Below are positions 10,362 through 19,265 of a stretch of DNA of 64,000 bases, one piece after another. The notes under the pieces were generated by a model. That model saw only the letters and a list, made by a program, of their open reading frames with translations. It was not told the origin of the DNA and ran no database searches. A program made the translations under genes and the position numbers. The stretch covers positions 1 to 64,000 of the forward strand of contig SVNW01000010.1 of assembly GCA_015066745.1 (NCBI GenBank). Reading direction: 5' to 3'. Source of the DNA: Ruminococcus sp. (GTDB taxonomy: Bacteria > Bacillota > Clostridia > Oscillospirales > Ruminococcaceae). Numbering within the stretch: position 1 is the stretch's first letter; each line of letters opens with the position of its first letter.

Positions 10362-10933
10362 TGTATTACTTTATTGAACCTAAATATTTTGGAAAAAGAG
10401 AAATATACATTATTCCAAATGAAAATATATGGACGCCTAATATATGCACTATGTGTGGAGGGAATAATGTTATAACTTCAGTTCCAGCAAGTATAGAAAT
10501 AAAAGGAATACCGTGTGATTTTTATGAAAATTCAGGTAAGCTATTTATTTCTTCTAAATGTTTAGAAGTATTCAGAACTTTAGAGTTAACAGGATATTCA
10601 GTATTACCTGCACAAGCAAAATCAGAAAATAGTGTATTGTTTTCTAAGAACCTTGAATATTACGAACTGATTATTCAAGGAAAGTGTGGATATGCTAAGG
10701 ATCTTCATCATAATATTTTACCAAAGTGCGATTTGTGTGGAAGAAGATTTCCACTTAAAGAAAGTATCGCCGGGCTTTGCTTTGATAATGCTGATTATGA
10801 TGGAAGTAGTATTTTTGCGTTTAATAATCTTACAAATTTGCCGATTGTTGACGATGTGATAAAAAAACAACTTATAAAATTCAAACTATCCAACTTTAAA
10901 TTCACCGCTATATCAGAGATGATAATAATGTAA
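10358..10933 (+). CDS. Double-CXXCG-motif protein, predicted immunity protein for the orphan toxin
   Basis: 191 aa with CTMCG and CDLCG motifs; ATG overlaps the frame-restored toxin stop (ATGA). Confidence 0.7.
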   Translation: MMYYFIEPKYFGKREIYIIPNENIWTPNICTMCGGNNVITSVPASIEIKGIPCDFYENSGKLFISSKCLEVFRTLELTGYSVLPAQAKSENSVLFSKNLEYYELIIQGKCGYAKDLHHNILPKCDLCGRRFPLKESIAGLCFDNADYDGSSIFAFNNLTNLPIVDDVIKKQLIKFKLSNFKFTAISEMIIM

Positions 10934-10938
10934 AACAA

Positions 10939-10970
10939 ATATCCATATTCGAAAAAATGAATATGGATAT
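10939..10970. terminator. Hairpin downstream of the immunity gene
   Basis: atatccatattc/gaatatggatat inverted repeat, no strong U tract. Confidence 0.4.
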
Positions 10971-11012
10971 ATAGCATACTTGAATGTATATAATGAATGA
11001 AACTTCATTGGT

Positions 11013-11062
11013 ATAACTTCCGAAGTTGTGTAATTAAAACTTCGGGAGTTATATTTTTTATT
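11013..11062. terminator. Likely terminator
   Basis: ataacttccgaagtt ... aacttcgggagttat then attttttatt. Confidence 0.6.
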
Positions 11063-11350
11063 ATATCAGAGAATTTTTGATCTTTATAATTTCGTCAGCT
11101 GAAAAGCCTGTCTGAGAGATGATTTCATTGATATCGACGTTGTTTTTGATAAGGTAAGTAGCAAATCTGGTCAGTCCTTCATTTCTGCCAATCTCGATAC
11201 CTTCACTTTTTCCAATCTCGATACCCTTACTCTTGCCAATGATAACACCCTCTTCAAATCCTTCACTTTTACCAAGATTTTTATAATCTTCAAAAGCCTT
11301 GCACATATCAAATTCCTCCTCTTCTTTGGCATCAAAGTCAATGTAATAAA
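11061..11350 (-). pseudogene. C-terminal remnant of an Rpn/PD-(D/E)XK-transposase-family protein
   Basis: YYIDFDAKEEEEFDMCKAFEDYKNLGKSEGFEEGVIIGKSKGIEIGKSEGIEIGRNEG: repetitive GKSEG C-terminal tail typical of the family; no catalytic N-terminus upstream. Confidence 0.6.
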
Positions 11351-11506
11351 TATTATAACATATATTTATTTAAATGTACATATAACTGTTCAGATAACGC
11401 AAACGCTTGAAAAATACATATAAGAAGTGGTATAATTTATTTAAATAATGATGTTGTAAAAAATATCTTATTTTTGATATTTCAAAAGAATTTATAAGGT
11501 GATTCA

Positions 11507-12037
11507 TTGATGACAGACAGTAAAAATAACAGAACTGATATAATTAAAGAAATAATAGATTTCAAAATGTTAAGCATTGACTCTGATACCAGAGAACTAA
11601 TAATAAATAATAACTGGGGATTAGATGAAGAAGAATTTGATAAATGTGATTATCCTTATGAATTGAAGACAGAACTGCTGACAGAATGTTGGTCAAAGCA
11701 TGATGTATCTTCTGAATTTTACGATCCTTTGATAAGAAAAGTTCTTTTGAATGAATTTTTAGAATATACAAATCAGGAACTTAAATTGTTATATTATGAA
11801 ATAACAGGCGTTAAAATAGATATCATAGAAGAACAAAAGAAATCTGATGATTTTTTCTCTTGTCCATGTTGTCTTGGTAAAACATTAAGTGAACGTGGGC
11901 AGTATTTTATTTGTTCTGTGTGTGATTGGGAAGACGATGGCATCGATGCTGAACACTATAGTCATTGCAATGGTATGAAATTAAGCGTTGCCAGTGATAA
12001 TTACAGAAAAAGGGGAAGTATTTATAAAAATAAATAA
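11507..12037 (+). CDS. Orphan CPCC-domain immunity protein, paralog of 7873..8400
   Basis: FSCPCCLGKTLSERGQYFICSVCDWEDDG; closely matches the first CPCC protein along its length. Confidence 0.8.
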   Translation: MMTDSKNNRTDIIKEIIDFKMLSIDSDTRELIINNNWGLDEEEFDKCDYPYELKTELLTECWSKHDVSSEFYDPLIRKVLLNEFLEYTNQELKLLYYEITGVKIDIIEEQKKSDDFFSCPCCLGKTLSERGQYFICSVCDWEDDGIDAEHYSHCNGMKLSVASDNYRKRGSIYKNK

Positions 12038-12039
12038 TT

Positions 12040-12621
12040 ATGATTGAACTTGTTTTAAATGTGGTAAAAAGAATACAAAATGATAAATATAACGCAGATA
12101 TCAATATTCAATATAATGATACAACTGAAGATTTGCTGACTACTGAAAATAATATTGATATTACGTTGCCTGATGAATTGAAGATGATACATGATAAATT
12201 CAGTAAGGTACATATTTCATGGAAAAGAAATGATAAGAGAGGATATTTTGTTCTGCTTTCATTAAAGGAAATATATCGTGTAAAGGAAGATTTCAAAACA
12301 TTTGCAACAGATTTTTGTTTATATTCCGAACTTGATGAAAAAGAGAGCATAAAGCAAGATTTATTAAGTTGGATTCCTGTTTTGTATTTCCCTAACGGTG
12401 ACTATTTTTGTATAGATACTCGTACAGGTGCTATTGTTTTGTTTGACCATGAAATTACTGAGGATTATTTGAATCTGCATGGAATAAAGATAGCAAATAA
12501 TTTTAATGAATTGATTAAAAAGTGGAGTAAAGTTTTGTTTGTGGACATATACGACTGGAGTCTTGGCGTAGATGAAAATGGTCTTAATTTATCTGAGAAA
12601 ATATTTGATGGTATATTATAA
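12040..12621 (+). CDS. SUKH/SMI1-KNR4-like immunity protein
   Basis: LPDELKMIHDKFSK...WIPVLYFPNGDYFCIDTRTGAIVLFDHE pattern. Confidence 0.6.
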   Translation: MIELVLNVVKRIQNDKYNADINIQYNDTTEDLLTTENNIDITLPDELKMIHDKFSKVHISWKRNDKRGYFVLLSLKEIYRVKEDFKTFATDFCLYSELDEKESIKQDLLSWIPVLYFPNGDYFCIDTRTGAIVLFDHEITEDYLNLHGIKIANNFNELIKKWSKVLFVDIYDWSLGVDENGLNLSEKIFDGIL

Positions 12622-12663
12622 TGTTGATATTCAGAACAGAAAATATCTATTATGAGGTGAGTT

Positions 12664-13077
12664 ATGAGAAGGATTTTAGGTAATGTAGGTAGCTTTAAGT
12701 TGCCAAATGGCAAATATGGTTTTGGCAGAATATTTAAATCACCATGTGTGGCATTTTACAAACATATCGGTGAAACTGAAAAAGATGTACCTCCTACAGA
12801 AGACTATGCTTTTATAGTTGGTGTTTATGATTATGCCGTTACCGAAATGAAAATGGTTGAAAAGAGGAGGTTTGAAAGTATAGAAGAAGTAACTCCACCG
12901 CCATCGTACATAAAAGACCCTATTTCAAAAAAATTTTTTCTGTATATAGATGATGAAATACGCCCTGCTACACGTGAGGAATGCAGAAATCTTGAAGTGT
13001 GTGCAGTTTGGGACTTGGATCATGTCAGAGATCGTCTTATGGGAAATGATATATGGAACGATAAAGAGTGGGACTGA
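12664..13077 (+). CDS. Imm26-like immunity protein
   Basis: GNVGSFKLPNGKYGFGRIFKSPCVAFY N-terminal pattern; sits in the immunity gene string. Confidence 0.6.
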   Translation: MRRILGNVGSFKLPNGKYGFGRIFKSPCVAFYKHIGETEKDVPPTEDYAFIVGVYDYAVTEMKMVEKRRFESIEEVTPPPSYIKDPISKKFFLYIDDEIRPATREECRNLEVCAVWDLDHVRDRLMGNDIWNDKEWD

Positions 13078-13200
13078 AAATCTTTGAAATTCGACTTTTA
13101 TGTTGCAAGAGTGCAAAACGTCAAGCCTATGATTTTTAATGATATATGCGGTTATTATGAGGTTAATGACAGGTGCTATTGGTAATAAAACATAGAATAT

Positions 13201-13247
13201 AAATAAAAAAACAGCAAACTTTTGAAGTCTGCTGTTTTTTTATTTAT
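13201..13247. terminator. Bidirectional terminator between convergent genes
   Basis: aaataaaaaaacagca...tgctgtttttttattt inverted repeat. Confidence 0.75.
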
Positions 13248-15135
13248 CACGATTTTTCTTTTTAAGCATTTTCTTTTCATACATGATTTTGTCGGCTTCA
13301 GACAGGAGTTTGTTGAAGTCGCCGTATTCTTCGTATGGAACAGAGAATATTCCGACACTTGTAGAAACCTTGTATGGCTTTTTAGAAATAGAGTTGTATC
13401 TTTCAAGGAAAGCATGGATCTTATTTTCGATCTCATCTTTATCATATGTGCCGAAAAACCAGCTTATAAGTTCGTCACCGCCAAATCTTGAACACAAAGC
13501 ATTGTCAGGACAGCTGTGTTTGAGTGCGAGTGCTGATACCTTGATCGCGTTGTCACCTTCTTTGTGTCCGAAAGTGTCGTTTATATACTTTAGTCCGTCA
13601 AGGTCAGTTATGATGATATTCAGCGTTTCTCCCGTATGGTCTTCGTTTTTCAGGCACTTTGAAACAGCCTTGAAAAATCCGTGGCGGTTGTAAAGACTTG
13701 TGAGGGAGTCGTATTTGTACATATTTTCTACCTGGCTTATCAGGTGTTTCTGATATCTCATGTCACGGATACCGCCGATTGCGGTATTAAGCGCCATAGT
13801 AGCCCATGTAGTTTCCTGATAATCTGTTACTTTTGCATTTTTAAAGTGGAAACATACATAACCTATTGGTACATTCATGTAGTCGATAGCAAGAAAAAGC
13901 AGAGGTATTCCAAGTGCAAGTTTTGAGCTGAGATTTGGGATTATATCTTTTCTTTTGATTTCCTGCATATCCATAAGATCTTCAGAGTCGCAGAAAACAA
14001 ACATATTATCTTCAAAACCTTTGCATTCGTCACCAACAGGATTTATCGTATCGTCCATACATGATGCGTTTAATACACAACACATTTCAATATGATGTTT
14101 TGAAGATTTCCAGAGTTTTGAGGCATCTTCAAAAGAACATATCTGCATTTTATTTGATATACTCATCATGACGCAACCTTCGTCCTGATGTCTGAAAAAT
14201 CTGTTGTTAAGATTTGCAAAATACGTACTTAAATCTATTTTTGAATTTACAGTACAACCGCATGACTCAAAAATAAGAAGCTCGCAGTCAACTGTATTAT
14301 TTTCTTTTATTATTCCTGTCTCAAAATAATCTATTATAAGTTCGACCGCAACTTTTGCCATAGTTTTATAACTGCATGAAACTGTGGTTATTTTTGGACA
14401 GGTCAGATATACTTCATCTATACCGTCAAATCCTGTAACTATTACGTCCTGCGGAACAGAATATCCTGCCTGCTGAAGAATAGTACAGACTGTTATAGCC
14501 ATTATGTCATTTGCGCATATTATTGCACGAGGAATTTTTCCTGATTTTATAATTTTTTCTGTTGCAATTATGGTAGGTTCGGTCCAGAAGTCACCATAGC
14601 TTACCATACTTTCATCAAAAGGAATACCATGCTCTTCAAGTGTCTGCATAAAAACTTCACGTCTTGAATCAGCAAAAGGATTTCCTTTGCTTCCGCTCAT
14701 AAAGTGAATATCTGTAATGCCGTGTTCGACTATGATGTGTTCTATTACAGATTTCATACCTGTACGGTGATCGAAGTTTATGTTTATGCAGTTTTCATAG
14801 TAGCCTTCAATTATTACAGCAGGAATATTGTTGCTTCTTGCTCTGTCAATAATTCTTTGAGACAGAGGATGACATTTTAGTTTATCGTCCATAATAATAA
14901 CTGCATCCGTAATGTCATAATCTATCAGATCGTATACAGCGGCATCACCTCTGTCAACGTCTTCAAAACGGTGCAGTGCTTCGTCATACATATGAAGCTC
15001 AGTGCATATCGTGTAAACAAAAAGCCGGCATTTGTGCGGACATAGTAAATTATTTAGTGAGTTTATAAATTCGTAGTTTAGTAAATCATGTATACGTGAT
15101 ATACATAAAGCGATTATTTTGTAACCATCAATCAT
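13240..15135 (-). CDS. LacI-type periplasmic-binding-fold sensor fused to a GGDEF domain (diguanylate cyclase)
   Basis: Substrate-binding fold (AIICANDIMAITVCTILQQAGYSVPQDVIVTGFDGIDEVYLTCPKITTV), then YDSLTSLYNRHGFF...DLDGLKYINDTFGHKEGDNAI...CSRFGGDEL. No N-terminal HTH visible. Confidence 0.88.
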   Translation of the reverse strand: MIDGYKIIALCISRIHDLLNYEFINSLNNLLCPHKCRLFVYTICTELHMYDEALHRFEDVDRGDAAVYDLIDYDITDAVIIMDDKLKCHPLSQRIIDRARSNNIPAVIIEGYYENCININFDHRTGMKSVIEHIIVEHGITDIHFMSGSKGNPFADSRREVFMQTLEEHGIPFDESMVSYGDFWTEPTIIATEKIIKSGKIPRAIICANDIMAITVCTILQQAGYSVPQDVIVTGFDGIDEVYLTCPKITTVSCSYKTMAKVAVELIIDYFETGIIKENNTVDCELLIFESCGCTVNSKIDLSTYFANLNNRFFRHQDEGCVMMSISNKMQICSFEDASKLWKSSKHHIEMCCVLNASCMDDTINPVGDECKGFEDNMFVFCDSEDLMDMQEIKRKDIIPNLSSKLALGIPLLFLAIDYMNVPIGYVCFHFKNAKVTDYQETTWATMALNTAIGGIRDMRYQKHLISQVENMYKYDSLTSLYNRHGFFKAVSKCLKNEDHTGETLNIIITDLDGLKYINDTFGHKEGDNAIKVSALALKHSCPDNALCSRFGGDELISWFFGTYDKDEIENKIHAFLERYNSISKKPYKVSTSVGIFSVPYEEYGDFNKLLSEADKIMYEKKMLKKKNRDK

Positions 15136-15326
15136 GGTCTTCCCCCCCTTGCCCTATCATTATATATTATTTTAACATATTTATAATACTTTTTCAATTG
15201 TTTTTTTCGATATTTACTGATTGATAAATTTATAAATTTCAACAGTTGCTTTTGTGCATTATAACGGTTATAATTATATTATAAAATCAGAAAAAAGTAT
15301 ATATTTATCAATTGGGGGTGATTTGT

Positions 15327-16334
15327 ATGTTAATGACAGACCCGGCAGGTTTTAGTATCCTTGATATACTTTCAGAAAAACCGTCTGATATAACAGAACT
15401 TTCGGAAAAACTCAGTGCTGATATTGATAAAACAGGCGAAACTCTGACTGCTCTTGAGAAATCAGGTTATATATATAATAAAGAAAACGTTTATTATATA
15501 AACAAAAATTCTTTTAAAGAACTGTCCTGTAAAATAGAAAAATATTGCGCTGATGAAGAGGAGGAAATATATCAGCTTGACACCAAAAAAGCTTTGTCAG
15601 AACACTTTTTTGCCAAAAGAGAAAATGGGTTCTCATATGCGCCTTTTGAAAGGGAAATAGCTTTTTATGAAAGTGTACGTTCGGGAAGTCTTGAAACGGT
15701 AAAAACACTTTTTACACCACTTGGCGGAGAAGGTTTCGGGGTGTTGTGCAGTGATGAACTGAGAAATCTCAAATATCATCTGGTCATATCCATTGCTATG
15801 ATAACAAGATTTTGTATAAATGGCGGAATGACTCCCGAAGAAGCGTACAGCATGAGTGATGTGTATATAAGGAAAACTGACAACTGCCGTAGTCATAAAG
15901 AAATAAATGAAGTACATTATGAAATGGTAGTGGCTTTTACCAAAGAAATGCGCAGAATACGTAACAAGTGCATTTATTCGAGAACAGTTGTGCATATGAT
16001 AGACTATATAAGTGAGCATCTTCACGAAAAAATACTCATCACTGATATAGCGAAAGCAGTAAAATGCAGTGTTCCTTATCTTTCGAGAATTTTTCATGCG
16101 GAAACAGGAATGCCTGTGAGTACATACATAACTCAGAAAAAAATAGAGGCAGCTGCAAATATGATACAGTTTTCAAACTGTTCGGCTCTTGAAATAAGCA
16201 ACTACCTTCATTTCAGTTCGCAGAGTTATTTTATAAAACAGTTTAAAAATATCATCGGCATGACACCAAAAGAGTACAGAAACAAATATTATTCTGTCGG
16301 TTGGCTTACAAGCAAAATAAAAAAAGAAGGTTAA
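15327..16334 (+). CDS. AraC-family regulator with N-terminal winged-helix-like segment
   Basis: ATG 15327 after GGGGGTG; C-terminal HTH VKCSVPYLSRIFHAETGMPVSTYITQKKIEAAANMI...HFSSQSYFIKQFKNIIGMTPKEYRNKY. Confidence 0.85.
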   Translation: MLMTDPAGFSILDILSEKPSDITELSEKLSADIDKTGETLTALEKSGYIYNKENVYYINKNSFKELSCKIEKYCADEEEEIYQLDTKKALSEHFFAKRENGFSYAPFEREIAFYESVRSGSLETVKTLFTPLGGEGFGVLCSDELRNLKYHLVISIAMITRFCINGGMTPEEAYSMSDVYIRKTDNCRSHKEINEVHYEMVVAFTKEMRRIRNKCIYSRTVVHMIDYISEHLHEKILITDIAKAVKCSVPYLSRIFHAETGMPVSTYITQKKIEAAANMIQFSNCSALEISNYLHFSSQSYFIKQFKNIIGMTPKEYRNKYYSVGWLTSKIKKEG

Positions 16335-16539
16335 GATATTACTATTTTAGATGGTAAAATGATATTAATAAAATCATTGTAATGATATACTCAAAATATA
16401 CTGCAGAGTATGTTTTATACCCTGATAATACGAAGAACTACAACTTGTAATCAAATGAAATATTGTTTTTTTCTGCAGTCTGTTTTTTAGAGCAAAACTT
16501 TGAAGATTACTTTTTAAATCTGTCGGAGGTTATAAAGAA

Positions 16540-19002
16540 ATGAAGAAGTATATCAAAAATAAGATTTTTTTATTTTCGCTTTTAGCAAGTGTTTGTATGG
16601 GTGGCGTGTGTGTAAGTGCAGCCGGAAACCTTGATTTTGATGCTGATGGCAAAATAAGTGTAAATGATTTTAATGCTTATTGTAAATATTTCATAGGAAA
16701 AAGTACATATATTTCAGGAGATACAGATGTGAATAATGATGGTAAAGTAAATATTGCTGATGTCTGTGTGCTTAAAAATACAATTGCAGATCCACCGCAG
16801 ACTCCTTCCGGTTCGTCTATACCGGATTACGGAACAGCACCTGACACATCGGCAACGATATATTCCAACTTCAGACAAGGAGAAACTAAAGAATTCTTCG
16901 CATCAGACGGTTGGTCGAACGGTTCATGTTTTGACTGTGTATGGAGAGGTTCAAATGCAACATTTAAAGATGGTGCGTTAAACCTTACTATAGACAAGGA
17001 TTACAGCGGACAGTACAATTATTCCGGAGCAGAGTACAGAACATATGATTTCTATCACTACGGATATTATGAAACATCTATGCAGGCAATAAAGAATGAC
17101 GGTGTAGTATCATCATTCTTTACATACACAGGTCCTTCAGACAATAATCCGTGGGACGAAATAGATATCGAAATTCTTGGTAAGGATACCACAAAGGTAC
17201 AGCTCAACTATTACACAAACGGAGTAGGAAATCACGAATATATGTATGATCTCGGATTTGATGCTTCTGAGGGTTATCATACATATGGATTTGATTGGCA
17301 ACCTGACCATATCACATGGTATGTAGACGGCAAACCGGTATATACAGCTACTCAGAATATTCCTTCAACACCGGGAAAAATTATGATGAACACATGGCCC
17401 GGAACAGGTGTTGACGAATGGTTAAAGGCATATAACGGAAAGACTCCTCTCACAGCAAGATATCAGTGGGTAACATATAAAGAGAGTGCATCTTCCGGAA
17501 ATGGTAACAACAATACCGGAAACAATAATAACAATAACAATAATAATAATCAGAATAACAATTCATCTATGAAGGATTATGGTACAGCACCTGATACTTC
17601 GGCAACGATCTATTCCAATTTCAGACAGGGAGAAACTAAAGAATTCTTTGCGTCAGACGGTTGGTCGAACGGTTCATGTTTTGACTGTGTATGGAGAGGT
17701 TCAAATGCAACATTTAAAGATGGTGTGTTAAACCTTACTATAGACAAGGATTACAGCGGACAGTACAACTATTCCGGAGCAGAGTACAGAACATATGATT
17801 TCTATCATTACGGATATTATGAAACTTCAATGAAGGCAATAAAGAACGACGGTGTAGTATCATCATTCTTTACATACACAGGACCTTCAGACAATAATCC
17901 ATGGGACGAAATAGATATCGAAATTCTCGGTAAGGATACCACAAAGGTACAGCTCAACTACTACACAAACGGAGTAGGAAATCACGAATATATGTATGAT
18001 CTCGGATTTGATGCTTCTGAGGGATTCCATACATATGGATTTGACTGGCAGCCTGACCATATTACATGGTATGTAGACGGCAAGGCTGTATATACAGCAA
18101 ATCAGAACATTCCTTCAACACCGGGAAAAATCATGATGAATGCATGGCCGGGAACAGGCGTTGATGAATGGCTCAAGGCATTTAACGGAAAGACACCTCT
18201 TACAGCACAGTATCAGTGGGTAACATATAAAAAGAGTGGCTCTTCCGGAAATAATAACAACAATAATAACAATACCGGAAACAATAATAATAACAATACA
18301 GGCAACAATAATCAGAACACAGGTTCAGCTATAAAAGATTATGGTACAGCACCTGATACTTCAGCAACGATCTACTCCAACTTCAGACAGGGAGAAACTA
18401 AAGAATTCTTCGCATCAGACGGTTGGTCAAACGGTTCATGTTTTGACTGTGTATGGAGAGGTTCAAATGCAACATTTAAAGATGGCGCATTAAACCTTAC
18501 TATAGACAAGGATTACAGCGGACAGTACAACTATTCGGGAGCAGAGTACAGAACATATGATTTCTATCACTACGGATATTATGAAACATCTATGCAGGCA
18601 ATAAAGAATGACGGTGTAGTATCATCATTCTTTACATACACAGGTCCTTCAGACAATAATCCGTGGGACGAAATAGATATCGAAATTCTTGGTAAGGATA
18701 CCACAAAGGTACAGCTCAACTACTATACAAACGGAGTAGGAAATCACGAATATATGTATGATCTCGGATTTGATGCTTCTGAGGGTTATCATACATATGG
18801 ATTTGACTGGCAGCCGGATCACATCACATGGTATGTAGACGGCAAACCGGTATATACAGCTTATGACAATATTCCTTCAACACCGGGAAAGATCATGATG
18901 AACACATGGCCCGGAACAGGTGTTGACGAATGGTTAAAAGCATATAACGGAAAGACTCCTCTCACAGCAAGATATCAGTGGGTGACATATAAAAAGAAAT
19001 AA
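16540..19002 (+). CDS. Secreted GH16 beta-1,3-1,4-glucanase (lichenase) with N-terminal dockerin and three near-identical GH16 modules
   Basis: Signal peptide; [16 protein letters not shown]...[18 protein letters not shown] dockerin; three copies of [29 protein letters not shown]...[32 protein letters not shown]; Asn-rich linkers. Confidence 0.93.
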   Translation: MKKYIKNKIFLFSLLASVCMGGVCVSAAGNLDFDADGKISVNDFNAYCKYFIGKSTYISGDTDVNNDGKVNIADVCVLKNTIADPPQTPSGSSIPDYGTAPDTSATIYSNFRQGETKEFFASDGWSNGSCFDCVWRGSNATFKDGALNLTIDKDYSGQYNYSGAEYRTYDFYHYGYYETSMQAIKNDGVVSSFFTYTGPSDNNPWDEIDIEILGKDTTKVQLNYYTNGVGNHEYMYDLGFDASEGYHTYGFDWQPDHITWYVDGKPVYTATQNIPSTPGKIMMNTWPGTGVDEWLKAYNGKTPLTARYQWVTYKESASSGNGNNNTGNNNNNNNNNNQNNNSSMKDYGTAPDTSATIYSNFRQGETKEFFASDGWSNGSCFDCVWRGSNATFKDGVLNLTIDKDYSGQYNYSGAEYRTYDFYHYGYYETSMKAIKNDGVVSSFFTYTGPSDNNPWDEIDIEILGKDTTKVQLNYYTNGVGNHEYMYDLGFDASEGFHTYGFDWQPDHITWYVDGKAVYTANQNIPSTPGKIMMNAWPGTGVDEWLKAFNGKTPLTAQYQWVTYKKSGSSGNNNNNNNNTGNNNNNNTGNNNQNTGSAIKDYGTAPDTSATIYSNFRQGETKEFFASDGWSNGSCFDCVWRGSNATFKDGALNLTIDKDYSGQYNYSGAEYRTYDFYHYGYYETSMQAIKNDGVVSSFFTYTGPSDNNPWDEIDIEILGKDTTKVQLNYYTNGVGNHEYMYDLGFDASEGYHTYGFDWQPDHITWYVDGKPVYTAYDNIPSTPGKIMMNTWPGTGVDEWLKAYNGKTPLTARYQWVTYKKK
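16846..17490 (+). repeat. GH16 module copy 1
   Basis: Direct repeat with copies at about 17590 and 18352. Confidence 0.85.
17578..18234 (+). repeat. GH16 module copy 2
   Basis: Direct repeat of copy 1 with scattered, mostly synonymous changes. Confidence 0.85.
18338..18999 (+). repeat. GH16 module copy 3
   Basis: Direct repeat, closest to copy 1. Confidence 0.85.
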
Positions 19003-19063
19003 TATATATAACTTATTGATTTCTTGCAATCATTTTTGAAACTTTCTATATACACATTTGACA

Positions 19064-19110
19064 TACAATCAGAAATCCTGTCGGAATTTTTCGGCAGGAT
19101 TTTTGATTGT
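19064..19110. terminator. Terminator downstream of the GH16 gene
   Basis: acaatcagaaatcctgtcgga / tcggcaggatttttgattgt long stem followed by T-rich sequence. Confidence 0.75.
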
Positions 19111-19167
19111 ATTTTTGTGCTTTAAAAAAACTTGAAAAAATTGTGAGAAATGCATATAGAAAAAGTC

Positions 19168-19215
19168 TTGAAAACGATTAACAAAAGTGTTATAATAAGC
19201 ATGTAAACGATTAAC
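19168..19215 (+). promoter_or_regulatory. Sigma-A-type promoter with two 14-bp direct-repeat operators
   Basis: TTGAAA (19168-19173), 17-bp spacer, TATAAT (19191-19196); TGAAAACGATTAAC (19169-19182) and TGTAAACGATTAAC (19202-19215). Confidence 0.65.
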
Positions 19216-19265
19216 TTGTTAATATCCAAAATATTGTTTAAAAATTTGAAAGGATTGTGTATTAA

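Noticed and set aside
16335-16539. Possible riboswitch upstream of the GH16 gene
   Set aside because: AT-rich with short imperfect repeats; no recognisable conserved riboswitch core.
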